A stretch of 64,000 nt of DNA, taken from Rhizobium sp. P38BS-XIX (GTDB lineage Bacteria; Pseudomonadota; Alphaproteobacteria; Rhizobiales; Rhizobiaceae). The notes beneath the pieces were generated by a model. That model was not told where the DNA came from. It was given only the letters and a program-made list of their open reading frames with translations, and did no database searches. The DNA is taken from positions 186,001 through 250,000 of the forward strand of contig NZ_JABAIJ010000005.1 in NCBI RefSeq assembly GCF_012641435.1. The letters run 5' to 3'. The translations under genes and the position numbers were made by a program. Shown here in pieces: positions 42,335-50,535 of the stretch. Within the stretch, counting starts at the first letter, position 1, and the number at the start of each line of letters is the position of its first letter.

Positions 42335-43245
42335 TCGGCGGACTCCTTGAAAGAATTGATGTTCTTATGCCGGAGCAAGGGGAGCGTCCAGCCGAGATTC
42401 ATGCCTGCCGCCGCGCCCAGAATGATGACCGCGCCGAGGATCTGTGCGATGCCGAGCATATGGCCGAACGCGAAGCGATCGACCACGATGGCGGCGATCG
42501 GGTAGATGAAGGACAGCGCGCCTGTGAGATGCGTCGGCAGCTTCTGGATTGCGCCGTAGAGCAACACATACATCAGACCGGTGTGGATCACACCCATTGT
42601 GACGAGGGTCGACCATCCGCCGGCATCCCGCGGAACTGCCGAGAAATCGGTGAAGGGCGCAAGCATGAGAATACCCGTCGAAACTTGGATCAGCGCAATC
42701 AGATGCGGCGGCGTGCCCTTCAGCCATTTTGCTGCGATAGCGGCCAGCGCATAGAAAAATGCAGCCCCCAGCGAAAGCAGGACGCCGGTGGCATAGCTTC
42801 CCGCCCCTGCCGCCTCGGCTGGTTTGCTTTCCACGATGATCACCATGCCGGCAAAGGCAAGCGCCAGCCAGAAGAGCTTGGTGAAGGTAATCCGCTCGCC
42901 AAGAAACAGCGCACCGAGCCCCAGCAGCATGAAGGGCTGCGTGTTGTAGACCGTCGTGGCGATGGAAATGGAGGCGTGGGAATAGGCAGCGAACAACAGT
43001 AGCCAATTGAGAACGATGGCAATACCGCCGCCGACCGCGATGCAGAATGCCTTCAGGTTGAGGATGCCCGGGTGCAGGAGGCCCATCGCCGCACAGATGA
43101 CAAGCAGCGTTAGTGCGCCGAAGAAGCAACGCCAGAAGACCACGCCGGTCACGGTTTGGCCTGATGTCAGCACAAACCAGCCGATTGTCCCTGAAATCAG
43201 CATCGCCGTTGTCATTTCAATAGTGCCGCGTTTGATCTCGTTCAT
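42331..43245 (-). CDS. DMT superfamily (EamA) transporter
   Basis: A 304-residue inner-membrane protein with about ten membrane segments in two EamA repeats: FWRCFFGALTLLVICAAMGLL in the first half and LALAFAGMVIIVESKP plus GVLLSLGAAFFYALAAIAAKWL in the second. DMT transporters export amino acids, metabolites or drugs. The start at 43245 (MNEIKRGTIEMTT) fits the first helix; the open frame to 43533 overlaps the divergent regulator gene. It faces an Lrp regulator across a palindrome and is coupled to a NIPSNAP gene. Confidence 0.9.
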   Translation of the reverse strand: MNEIKRGTIEMTTAMLISGTIGWFVLTSGQTVTGVVFWRCFFGALTLLVICAAMGLLHPGILNLKAFCIAVGGGIAIVLNWLLLFAAYSHASISIATTVYNTQPFMLLGLGALFLGERITFTKLFWLALAFAGMVIIVESKPAEAAGAGSYATGVLLSLGAAFFYALAAIAAKWLKGTPPHLIALIQVSTGILMLAPFTDFSAVPRDAGGWSTLVTMGVIHTGLMYVLLYGAIQKLPTHLTGALSFIYPIAAIVVDRFAFGHMLGIAQILGAVIILGAAAGMNLGWTLPLLRHKNINSFKESAE

Positions 43246-43311
43246 CGCCTTTGGCTCCAATGTATTGGCGGTGATAATATTGCGGAGATGGCGTCGCTGA
43301 TATAGGTTTAG

Positions 43312-43337
43312 TAAGGTGATATAGCGATGTGACCTAA
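43312..43337. promoter_or_regulatory. Palindrome between the Lrp gene and the DMT exporter, probable operator
   Basis: A 26-base imperfect dyad from TAAGGT at 43312 to ACCTAA at 43337, symmetric at 9 of 13 pairs, with A/T-rich flanks. It lies 18 bases before the Lrp start and about 67 bases before the exporter start, a typical place for an Lrp-type protein to control itself and a divergent exporter. Confidence 0.5.
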
Positions 43338-43354
43338 TTAAAAGAGGCTTGAGT

Positions 43355-43819
43355 ATGAGTATGCCTAATGCAGTCATCGATCTCGATGGAACGGACCAGC
43401 GGATTCTGGAGGCGTTGGCGCGCAATGCCCGAATCTCGCTGAAAGAATTGGCTGAGGTCGCGGGGCTGTCCTCACCGAGCGCGGCCGAAAGGCTTCGTCG
43501 GCTTGAGGAGCGCGGCATCATCTCCGCCTTCACGGTGGATATCGCACCAGAGGCAGTTGGTTATCCGCTTCAGGCGATCGTACGCATCAGGCCTCTGCCT
43601 GGTCAGCTACATGTCGTCGAGCGCATCATTCAGGAGATGCCCGAGTTTATCGAATGCGATAAGGTAACCGGCGATGATTGTTTCATTGGGCGGTTGGTGG
43701 TCCGTTCCATGAGCGAGCTTGACGGAATCCTGGATAAGATCACCGAGCGGGCCGAGACCAATACGTCCATGGTCAAGGCAACCCCCGTCAAGCGCCGCTT
43801 GCCGCCGCTGTCTCGCTAG
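43355..43819 (+). CDS. Lrp/AsnC family transcriptional regulator
   Basis: About 154 residues. The N-terminal helix-turn-helix (LDGTDQRILEALARNARISLKELAEVAGLSSPSAAERLRRLEERGII) and the C-terminal RAM ligand domain (VVERIIQEMPEFIECDKVTGDDCFIGRLVVRSMSELD) are both complete, with GDDC..I in the ligand-binding loop. Starts at TTG 43349, ATG 43355 and ATG 43361 are possible; AGAGG at 43343 best fits 43355. It probably controls the divergent DMT exporter, like other Lrp-exporter pairs, in response to an amino acid. Confidence 0.94.
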   Translation: MSMPNAVIDLDGTDQRILEALARNARISLKELAEVAGLSSPSAAERLRRLEERGIISAFTVDIAPEAVGYPLQAIVRIRPLPGQLHVVERIIQEMPEFIECDKVTGDDCFIGRLVVRSMSELDGILDKITERAETNTSMVKATPVKRRLPPLSR

Positions 43820-43850
43820 ACGCCTTCCAGTGAATGAGGGCCGTTGAGCT

Positions 43851-44747
43851 CTAGAATTCCGCCATAGGCGAAAGCATCAGCGGCCCTGTGATTTCGTTCG
43901 CCGCCTTGCCGCGCACCATTAGCGGTATGGAGCTTTCATAAGGCTCAAGCTCGATGTCGCCGCAATCAAGCAGATCCGGCGGGAAGCAGATCTCGATGCG
44001 TGCGGGCTCGACGTCGAGCGCCGATAAGATCGTTTGCAGCGATGGGATGGCCGTTGCGGCAATATCGAGAAGGCGAAACACATTGCCATCGATCGTCCAT
44101 ACAACGATCGCATCGTCGGATATGGCCGTTAGCTGGATCGCGGGATCGAAGCACGCGTTGAGATGAAACATCTCCATTTGGCGCGCGACGGCGAATTGCC
44201 GTGATACTGGTTTGCGGCGTTCCAGAAGCGCTTTCATCAGCCGCAGGTCGTCGGTAGCCTGCAAGGAAAGCGTGCGCGCGACGGTAGAGGACGTCACCGG
44301 CTTCGGCTTGGTCGCGACGAAGACGTGCTGCGGCACGGTTTTGAAACCGTAGCCTTCGTAAAGGACCGGCTTGCTGGTGAGCAGCATATCAAGCTCAAAA
44401 CCTTCGGCGATTGCCCAGGCGAAGGCGCGCTGCATGAGATCGCGATAAAGCCCGCGTCCGCGCCATTCCGGCCGGACGGCGCCGGATTGGTATCCGGCCG
44501 CTTTCACGGTGCGGCCGTTGATCATCATCGGCATGGAGAAAACGGTAAAATTCGCGACGCAGCGTCCATCGCTATCGAAATAGCCGAAGGGCATGCTTGT
44601 CGGGTCCGGATCGCCGAATGAAGCCTGCAGGTTGACGTCAATAGAGAACGTATCCTGCAGCAGGTCGACCAGCGCCTGCCACGCGGAGGGATCGCCGAAA
44701 TAGTCCTGTCGCAGCATTAGGCCATGCTCGCGGCCGAAATCCGCCAT
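43851..44747 (-). CDS. GNAT family N-acetyltransferase with C-terminal extension
   Basis: A 298-residue protein. Residues 1-150 form a GNAT domain with the acetyl-CoA loop VRPEWRGRGLYRDLMQRAFAWA (family Q/RxxGxG/A) and a late KPVLYEGYGFKTVP. The C-terminal half (about 150 residues) is a second domain resembling the sterol-carrier-like part of Eis-type acetyltransferases. The substrate is unknown. Its ATG overlaps the dut stop codon by one base (TGATG), so it is coupled to dut. Confidence 0.84.
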   Translation of the reverse strand: MADFGREHGLMLRQDYFGDPSAWQALVDLLQDTFSIDVNLQASFGDPDPTSMPFGYFDSDGRCVANFTVFSMPMMINGRTVKAAGYQSGAVRPEWRGRGLYRDLMQRAFAWAIAEGFELDMLLTSKPVLYEGYGFKTVPQHVFVATKPKPVTSSTVARTLSLQATDDLRLMKALLERRKPVSRQFAVARQMEMFHLNACFDPAIQLTAISDDAIVVWTIDGNVFRLLDIAATAIPSLQTILSALDVEPARIEICFPPDLLDCGDIELEPYESSIPLMVRGKAANEITGPLMLSPMAEF

Positions 44748-45217
44748 CACACGCCGGTGGAGCCGAAGCCGCCGGCGCCGCGCGCGGTTTCGCTGATCTC
44801 GGAAATCTCGGCGACACGCACTTGGGTGACGGGCGCGATGACCATTTGCGCGATGCGCATGCCGCGCGTGATCTCGAACGGCTCGTCGCCAAGGTTCGCC
44901 AGGATCACCTTCACTTCGCCTCGATAGTCGCTGTCGACAGTACCGGGCGAGTTCAGGCAGGTGATGCCGTTCTTGAGGGCAAGGCCGGAGCGCGGGCGTA
45001 TCTGCGCCTCGAAACCCTCGGGAACTTCGAAGATGAAGCCGGTGGGAACAAGCGCGCGCTTGCCGGGCGCGATCGTCAGCGTCGCACCATCGTCGACGGC
45101 AGCGCGCAGGTCCATGCCGGCGGCACCCTTGGTCTCATAAGATGGTAGGTCGATGCCTTCGCCATGTGGCAGGCGAACAAGATTGAGGATCGGGCTGATG
45201 TCGGTGTGAATGGTCAT
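44747..45217 (-). CDS. dut: dUTP diphosphatase
   Basis: Hydrolyses dUTP to dUMP, keeping uracil out of DNA and feeding dTMP synthesis. The 156-residue trimeric dUTPase shows all five motifs: GAAGMDLRA (1), RPRSGLALK (2), LNSPGTVDSDYRGEV (3), GMRIAQMVIAPV (4) and the C-terminal RGAGGFGSTGV (5), which closes on the substrate. The start is at 45217 with a normal length. A GNAT gene is coupled downstream, and prfC diverges upstream. Confidence 0.98.
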   Translation of the reverse strand: MTIHTDISPILNLVRLPHGEGIDLPSYETKGAAGMDLRAAVDDGATLTIAPGKRALVPTGFIFEVPEGFEAQIRPRSGLALKNGITCLNSPGTVDSDYRGEVKVILANLGDEPFEITRGMRIAQMVIAPVTQVRVAEISEISETARGAGGFGSTGV

Positions 45218-45308
45218 GGCGCATTAGTTTGCGCGCGAACGCCCGAGGTCAATTGCATTTGGGGCTTTGAGTCGCTAGATACGGCCGCAATTCACAGGAT
45301 TTACACGC

Positions 45309-46892
45309 ATGGCCGAAAGTCTCGCCGAGGCGGTCTCCCGCCGCCGCACATTCGCTATTATCGCCCACCCGGACGCGGGCAAGACGACGCTCACCGAAAA
45401 GCTGCTGCTTTTCGGCGGCGCCATTCAGCTCGCCGGTGAAGTCAAGGCGAAGAAGGATCGGATGCAGACGCGCTCCGACTGGATGAAGATCGAGCGCGAA
45501 CGCGGCATCTCGGTCGTGACCTCCGTCATGACCTTCGAATACGAAGGCAATGTCTTCAACATTCTCGATACGCCCGGTCACGAAGACTTCGCCGACGACA
45601 CCTACCGCACGCTGACGGCCGTCGACGCCGCCGTCATGGTCATCGATGCCGCCAAGGGTATCGAGCCGCGGACGCTGAAGCTGTTCGAAGTCTGCCGCAT
45701 GCGCGACATTCCGATCATCACCTTCATCAACAAGATGGACCGCGAAAGCCGCGATCCCTTCGAAATCCTCGATGAAGTCGAAGAGAAGCTGGCGCTGGAT
45801 ACCGCGCCGATCACCTGGCCGATCGGGCGCTCCAAGACCTTCTGCGGCTCCTATCATATTGCCGACAATACCGTGCGCGGTTCCGATACCGAAGTCGAGG
45901 CGACCAAGGTAAACGGCCCGCAGGCCGTCGCCGACCGCTTGCCAGAAAACGAGCGTCAGGCCTTCATCGACGAGACGGAACTGGCGATCGAGGCATGCCG
46001 CCCGTTCGACCGGGAATCCTTCCTCGAAGGTCATATGACGCCGGTCTTCTTCGGCTCGGCGCTGCGCAATTTCGGTGTTCGCGATCTCATCAACGCACTC
46101 GGTGCATTCGCGCCGCCGCCGCGCGACCAGGTCGCCGATATCAGGACGGTGCACGCGACTGACGACAAGATGACGGCCTTCGTCTTCAAGATCCAGGCCA
46201 ACATGGACCCGAACCACCGCGACCGCATCGCCTTCGCCCGCATCTGCTCCGGCAAGCTGGAGCGCGGCATGAAGGCGCGGCTGTCGCGCACCGGCAAGCA
46301 GCTCGGTCTCACCGCGCCGCAATTCTTCTTCGCCTCGCAGCGCCAACTCGCCGATACAGCCTATGCCGGCGATGTCGTCGGCATTCCGAACCACGGAACG
46401 CTGCGCATCGGCGATACGCTGACGGAAGGCGAATCCCTGGTCTTCCAGGGCGTGCCGAACTTCTCGCCGGAAATCCTCCGCCGTGTTCGTCTCGAAGACG
46501 CGATGAAGGCAAAGAAGCTCAAGGAAGCGCTGCAGCAGATGGCCGAAGAAGGCGTCGTGCAGCTCTTCTCGCCGGAAGACGGCTCTCCCGCCATCGTCGG
46601 CGTGGTCGGCGCCCTGCAGCTCGACGTGCTGAAGGAGCGGCTGATGGCCGAATACGGCCTGCCGGTTTCCTTCGAAATGTCGCGCTTCTCCGTCTGCCGC
46701 TGGATCTCGGCCGACCAGTCCGCCGATCTCGAGAAGTTCGTCACCGCACGTCGCGGCGATATCGCCCGCGACCTGGACGGCGATCCGGTCTTCCTAGCAC
46801 AGGACGGCTTCTCACTGCGTTATGAGGCGGAGCGTTACCCGGCTATCAAGATGGTTGCCATCAAGGAATATCACGCCGTCAAGGCGGCCTGA
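45309..46892 (+). CDS. prfC: Peptide chain release factor 3
   Basis: GTPase that removes RF1/RF2 from ribosomes after peptide release. The 527-residue protein has the P-loop AHPDAGKTTLTEK near 19-31, RGISVVTSVMTFEY (G2), DTPGHEDF (G3), NKMDRESRDPFEILDEVE (G4), and the RF3-specific C-terminal domain with RWISADQSADLEKF. Length is normal. It is monocistronic, diverging from dut, and converges on an XRE regulator gene behind a hairpin. Confidence 0.98.
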   Translation: MAESLAEAVSRRRTFAIIAHPDAGKTTLTEKLLLFGGAIQLAGEVKAKKDRMQTRSDWMKIERERGISVVTSVMTFEYEGNVFNILDTPGHEDFADDTYRTLTAVDAAVMVIDAAKGIEPRTLKLFEVCRMRDIPIITFINKMDRESRDPFEILDEVEEKLALDTAPITWPIGRSKTFCGSYHIADNTVRGSDTEVEATKVNGPQAVADRLPENERQAFIDETELAIEACRPFDRESFLEGHMTPVFFGSALRNFGVRDLINALGAFAPPPRDQVADIRTVHATDDKMTAFVFKIQANMDPNHRDRIAFARICSGKLERGMKARLSRTGKQLGLTAPQFFFASQRQLADTAYAGDVVGIPNHGTLRIGDTLTEGESLVFQGVPNFSPEILRRVRLEDAMKAKKLKEALQQMAEEGVVQLFSPEDGSPAIVGVVGALQLDVLKERLMAEYGLPVSFEMSRFSVCRWISADQSADLEKFVTARRGDIARDLDGDPVFLAQDGFSLRYEAERYPAIKMVAIKEYHAVKAA

Positions 46893-46909
46893 TATCGGAG
46901 ACATTACAG

Positions 46910-46930
46910 CCACAGGCGATCGGCCTGTGG
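46910..46930. terminator. Hairpin between convergent prfC and XRE regulator genes
   Basis: CCACAGGC (46910-46917) and GCCTGTGG (46923-46930) form a perfect 8-base-pair stem with a 5-base loop, 18 bases after the prfC stop. No clear T-run follows, so it is a possible two-way terminator. Confidence 0.5.
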
Positions 46931-46934
46931 CGCA

Positions 46935-47762
46935 TCACCCTGCAGCTGCGTTCATCAGCGCCGCGTAACGCGCTTCCGTGGCATCATCCAGCGGAAACAT
47001 GCATTCGACCCGCAACTCCTGGGTCGTGATCATCTGCGGCGTTCCGACCGTCGTCACCAGAGAGAAGAATTGCAGAACATGCCCGTCCTCCACGAAGGAC
47101 AGGGGAATCACCGGCGCATTCTCGACCGCCGGTGATGTCTGCCATTCGGCATTCACATCGGGGTAGGCGAGCAGGCTGTCGATCAGTTCCTTCGTCCGTC
47201 CGTCGATGACGCGACCGACGGACTCACGGAAAACACGCCCCATCAGGCTTTCGGCTGTCTTCTCCCAATCCGGAATGAAGGGCCGCATGCCCAAGGGATC
47301 GAACATGAGATGCAGGAGATTGCGCGGTTTCGGGCGTGCGGCCATATCGACGAACTGGCCGAAGAAGCGAAGCGTCGCATCGTTGGTCATCAGGACATTC
47401 CAGTAGCGGTCCATCACGATGGCCGGAAACGGCTCGTGCTGACTCAGCATGCGCTTGAGCGCGTTGCTGACGCCCTTCATCTCCTGATCGTCAAAGCTTC
47501 CCTCGGAATAGATCGGCGCATAGCCGGCGGCGAGCAGCAGCGTATTGCGCTCGCGGAACGGCACGTCCAGGGCATCGGCGAGCCGCAGGACATTCTGGCG
47601 GCCGGGCGTGCTCCTGCCGCTTTCGATAAAGCTGATCTGCCGCTGCGAAATGCCGGTGTCGAGGGAAAGCTCAAGTTGGCTCTTGCCGCGTGTGTCGCGC
47701 CATGCGCGCAGCTGCGGTCCGAGCTCGTTCGACAATCTCGGTTCGGCGCGAAGGGAACTCAT
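46935..47762 (-). CDS. XRE-type transcriptional regulator with MmyB-like ligand domain
   Basis: A 275-residue regulator. The N-terminal helix-turn-helix is LRAWRDTRGKSQLELSLDTGISQRQISFIESGRSTPGRQNVLRLADAL, and the C-terminal part (FPAIVMDRYWNVLMTNDATLRFF, LHLMFDPLGMRPFIPDWE) is the PAS-like MmyB ligand domain. Relatives respond to fatty acids or drugs and often control nearby oxidoreductase genes. Here an NTF2-like gene lies upstream on the same strand, 70 bases away, and may be its target. GCAGG before the ATG is weak. Confidence 0.9.
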   Translation of the reverse strand: MSSLRAEPRLSNELGPQLRAWRDTRGKSQLELSLDTGISQRQISFIESGRSTPGRQNVLRLADALDVPFRERNTLLLAAGYAPIYSEGSFDDQEMKGVSNALKRMLSQHEPFPAIVMDRYWNVLMTNDATLRFFGQFVDMAARPKPRNLLHLMFDPLGMRPFIPDWEKTAESLMGRVFRESVGRVIDGRTKELIDSLLAYPDVNAEWQTSPAVENAPVIPLSFVEDGHVLQFFSLVTTVGTPQMITTQELRVECMFPLDDATEARYAALMNAAAG

Positions 47763-47831
47763 CCTGCAAAGCCTCGCTTCGTTCGTTTGGTGTGGCGGGG
47801 CCGTATTTGGCAGCCCCGCCTGCGTCAGTTG

Positions 47832-48224
47832 TTATGAGAAAGCGACCGGCCCGACCGAGCCGTACCAATGGCGTACTTTCGTCGGGTCTGCCTCGTCCAT
47901 GTAGAAGAAATGCGTCATGACCGGTTTGACCACCGGCTGGGTGCGGTCGTTTGGGGTCATGGTCACCGTCCCGCGGAACACCTTCAGCGATCCCGCATCC
48001 CAATATTCGGTGACATCATGCAATGCCGTGAAGCCGGTGTCGATGAAGGCGCGCAGGTTCTGACGAATGGTCTCACGCCCCTTCCAGTCGGCAATGCCGA
48101 GATTGCATGTGGCGTCTTCCGCCAGGCAATCAAAGCCTTCGCCGAAGGTCTTGTCGTCGATTTCCCGCCAGAAGGCGAGCAGCCATTGCGGGGCGTCTTT
48201 CTTGGTGAATGACAGGGTCGTCAT
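47832..48224 (-). CDS. Nuclear transport factor 2-like (SnoaL-type) protein
   Basis: A 130-residue cone-shaped NTF2-fold protein. The start MTTLSFTKKDAPQWLLAFWREIDDKTFGEGFDCLAEDATCNLGIADWKGRETIRQNLRAF matches ketosteroid-isomerase-like domains. There is no signal peptide. AGGAGAACTCC before the ATG at 48224 decides the start. Such proteins isomerise or hydrolyse small hydrophobic substrates; nothing in the sequence specifies which. It precedes the XRE regulator on the same strand. Confidence 0.82.
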   Translation of the reverse strand: MTTLSFTKKDAPQWLLAFWREIDDKTFGEGFDCLAEDATCNLGIADWKGRETIRQNLRAFIDTGFTALHDVTEYWDAGSLKVFRGTVTMTPNDRTQPVVKPVMTHFFYMDEADPTKVRHWYGSVGPVAFS

Positions 48225-48527
48225 GGAGTTCTCCTGAGCCGACCGTTGGAATGATGTCGTGGCCATCGACGTCATGCCGGGTGAGGGCTCTCTTTCGTTG
48301 AAGGGCTAAAAGCTCTTCCTGCAAGAAGATGGTCTTTAGATACGCCACGGCGCATGCTGGCCTCAATTACATGTGATGTAATGAAAGTGGCTCCATGGCG
48401 CTTCAAGCCGACGTGATCGGTTCGGATGCGTTTCATTTTGGAATAGTGTCTCCGCGATGTTCCATCCGATATAGCGCTATGCCATAGTGCCGCCCCGGGG
48501 TCCCCTCGATCAGAACGAGCAGCTTTC
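48225..48527. other. Divergent intergenic region between the NTF2-like and binding-protein genes
   Basis: 303 bases with no credible gene; the reading frame from 48272 to 48646 on the minus strand is antisense to the binding-protein gene. It must hold two promoters. TTTTGGAATAG near 48436 faintly recalls half an iron-control element, but no dyad is seen. Confidence 0.4.
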
Positions 48528-49553
48528 ATGATGAGATTTCTTGCGGTTCTTGCTCTGGCCTTCGTTGGCCTGATGCCGGTCGCAGCCGAGGCGCGAATCA
48601 TCACCGATGCGGCGGGACGCACGGTGTCCGTGCCGGACAAGATCAACCGTATTCTCGTCGCCGGCCCGCCGGCAACCGCGCTGGTCTATGTGCTGGCGCC
48701 GGAAAAACTGGTGGGTTGGGTCCATGCGCCCGATGATGCCGCCAAGGCCTATCTGATGCCGTTGGTACGGTCGCTTCCGACGGTTGGGCGCTTGACGGGC
48801 AAGGACGGAACCATCAGCTCGCAGGCGGTCATGGACGCTAAGCCCGACATCATCCTGGATGCCGGCACGGTGGATCCCACCTATAAGGCGCTGGCCGACA
48901 AGGTGCAGGCCGAAACGCATATCCCCTATATCCTTGTGGACGGCAGCTTTGCCCGCACGGCCGATACGCTTCGCGATGTCGGGGCGCTGATCGGGGTCGA
49001 GGACCGCGCCAACAAGCTGGCGGATTATGCCGATTCGGCGATCAAGGATCTGAACGACAAGCTCGGCACATTGCCGAACGATCCGCGCCCGCGCGTCTAT
49101 TACGGTCGCGGTGACGATGGGCTGGAGACGGGGCTTTCCGGCTCGATCAATCTCGAAATCCTCGATGCCGTCGGCACGATGAATGTTGCCGCCGCTGCCG
49201 GCAAGGGCGGCCTTGCCAAGGTCACCGTGCAGCAGGTCGTGAGCTGGAATCCGGATATCATCATCGCGGAGAGCCCGGCTTTTGCCGCTTCGGTGAGAAG
49301 CGATCCGCAATGGGCAGGCATCAAGGCCGTCAAGGACGGGAAGATCTTCGTGCCGCCGTCGTTGCCCTTCGGCTGGTTCGATTCCCCACCCGGTGTCAAC
49401 AGGTTGCTCGGTGTGCGCTGGATGGAGAAGCTGCTCTACCCGAAGCTCTTCCGCAGCGATTTCAGTGACGATGTGAAGGAATTTTACAAGCTGTTCTACC
49501 AGGTCGATCTCACCAACGATCAGTTGGCGGCGCTGCTGAAGAGCGTGAAGTAA
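48528..49553 (+). CDS. Iron/cobalamin-type ABC transporter substrate-binding protein without adjacent permease
   Basis: A 341-residue periplasmic protein with a signal peptide (cut likely after AEA near residue 22). ITDAAGRTVSVPDKINRILVAGPPATALVYVLAPEKLVGW is the typical N-terminal lobe of class III (TroA/BtuF-like) binding proteins for siderophores, cobalamin or metal oxyanions, and VVSWNPDIIIAESPAF marks the second lobe. No permease or ATPase gene follows; instead a TrmO-like gene starts 22 bases later, and a Mop gene lies beyond. A metal or oxyanion ligand is therefore possible, with the rest of the transporter elsewhere. Confidence 0.85.
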   Translation: MMRFLAVLALAFVGLMPVAAEARIITDAAGRTVSVPDKINRILVAGPPATALVYVLAPEKLVGWVHAPDDAAKAYLMPLVRSLPTVGRLTGKDGTISSQAVMDAKPDIILDAGTVDPTYKALADKVQAETHIPYILVDGSFARTADTLRDVGALIGVEDRANKLADYADSAIKDLNDKLGTLPNDPRPRVYYGRGDDGLETGLSGSINLEILDAVGTMNVAAAAGKGGLAKVTVQQVVSWNPDIIIAESPAFAASVRSDPQWAGIKAVKDGKIFVPPSLPFGWFDSPPGVNRLLGVRWMEKLLYPKLFRSDFSDDVKEFYKLFYQVDLTNDQLAALLKSVK

Positions 49554-49575
49554 CAGCTGGAATCGGGGGGGTATC

Positions 49576-50106
49576 ATGGTTCGGGAGAACGAAATTCGTG
49601 AAAACGAGGTGGTTGTCGAGGCGCCAGAGGCATCCGACGCCGGGCTCGCCTTCATCGGCCGTATTTCGACGCCATGGACATCGCGCATGGAAACGCCGCG
49701 CCAGGGGCGACATGACGGCCCGATCTGCCGGATCGAGATTTTCGAGCCCTGGGTGCTGGCCCTGACCGGGGTCGATGCTTTCGAGCGGCTTGAAGTTCTT
49801 TATTGGCTGGACCGGTCCCGACGGGATCTGGTGCTGCAAAGCCCGGCCAGAAACGGCAAGGTGCATGGCACTTTCTCGCTACGCTCGCCGGTGCGGCCCA
49901 ACCCCATCGGCACATCCATCGTGAAACTGGAAGCTGTCGAGGGGAATGTGTTGCTGGTGCGCGGTCTCGATTGCCTCGATGGCACGCCGCTACTCGACCT
50001 GAAGCCGGATCGCACTCTGTTCAAACCGATCGCGCCGCCGCAGTCCGGTGATTTCCAGACCGGCGACGGCGAGACGGCGCATTACTGCCAGAAGCGCGAT
50101 GCTTAG
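49576..50106 (+). CDS. TrmO/TsaA-like tRNA (t6A37) methyltransferase
   Basis: A 176-residue protein of the TrmO (YaeB/TsaA) family. AFIGRISTPWTSRMETPRQGRHDGPICRIEIFEPWVLALTGVDAFERLEVLYWLDRSRRDLVLQSPARNGKVHGTFSLRSPVRPNPIGTSIVKLEAV contains the family core, a beta-barrel methyltransferase using SAM to methylate t6A37 in tRNA-Thr. The N-terminus is shorter than in E. coli and the C-terminal domain is absent, the usual form in Rhizobiales (called VirR-like). It is in an operon-like position after the binding-protein gene, which does not explain its function. Confidence 0.87.
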   Translation: MVRENEIRENEVVVEAPEASDAGLAFIGRISTPWTSRMETPRQGRHDGPICRIEIFEPWVLALTGVDAFERLEVLYWLDRSRRDLVLQSPARNGKVHGTFSLRSPVRPNPIGTSIVKLEAVEGNVLLVRGLDCLDGTPLLDLKPDRTLFKPIAPPQSGDFQTGDGETAHYCQKRDA

Positions 50107-50110
50107 AGTG

Positions 50111-50159
50111 TTCGCGCAATTCCAGCCGGAAACCGTTTCGCAGTTTTCCCGGAATTGCT
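50111..50159 (-). repeat. Mosaic repeat, inverted copy left of the mop gene
   Basis: On the minus strand, AGCAATTCCGGGAAAACTGC and the following CGGTTTCCGG..GGAATTGCGCGAA match the element at 50387-50438 at roughly 80% of positions, in opposite orientation. It ends exactly where the mop stop codon begins. Confidence 0.65.
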
Positions 50160-50369
50160 TTAGTCGACGGCGACCATCACGTCGGATGCCTTGATGACGG
50201 CATAGGCGGAGGAGCCTACCGTCAGGCCCAGTTCGTCGACGGCCTCATTGGTGATCGAAGAGGTGACGATCGAGCCGTTGCCGATATCGATGCGGACATG
50301 CGCCGTAGTCGCACCCTTGGTGACTTCGACGACCTTGCCCTTGAGGCGGTTTCTCGCGCTGATTTTCAT
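50160..50369 (-). CDS. Mop-type molybdate-binding protein (TOBE domain)
   Basis: A 69-residue single-domain molybdopterin/molybdate-binding protein: MKISARNRLKGKVVEVTKGATTAHVRIDIGNGSIVTSSITNEAVDELGLTVGSSAYAVIKASDVMVAVD, except for length considerations, is the standard Mop domain, which stores molybdate as a hexamer or pairs in proteins such as ModE. GGGAGAATATCC precedes the ATG. It is flanked by two inverted copies of a mosaic repeat and lies next to the binding-protein and TrmO-like genes, on the opposite strand. No mod transport genes are in the window. Confidence 0.9.
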   Translation of the reverse strand: MKISARNRLKGKVVEVTKGATTAHVRIDIGNGSIVTSSITNEAVDELGLTVGSSAYAVIKASDVMVAVD

Positions 50370-50386
50370 GGATATTCTCCCTTTTT

Positions 50387-50489
50387 AGAGCAACTCCAGG
50401 AAAAGCGCGTAGCGGTTTTCCGTCCGGAATTGCGTGAAAGCAAAGAGATAGAGCGGTTCAGAGTTTCCGTGAAAAACTGAACCGCTCTA
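50387..50489 (+). repeat. Two-palindrome mosaic repeat right of the mop gene
   Basis: AGAGCAACTCCAGGAAAAGC..GGTTTTCCGTCCGGAATTGCGT (50387-50438) is a first palindrome-like unit, and TAGAGCGGTTCAG (50449-50461) with CTGAACCGCTCTA (50477-50489) a perfect 13-base-pair second stem. The layout equals that of the element at 34211. It may also terminate or insulate transcription between mop and betC. Confidence 0.7.
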
Positions 50490-50535
50490 ACCGGCGCGAC
50501 CATACCGCCTCAACTGGCGATGGGCTACCGAAATC

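Noticed and set aside
48276..48527. Irr-type site upstream of the binding-protein gene
   Set aside because: Only a half-match (TTTTGGAATAG) without a second arm.
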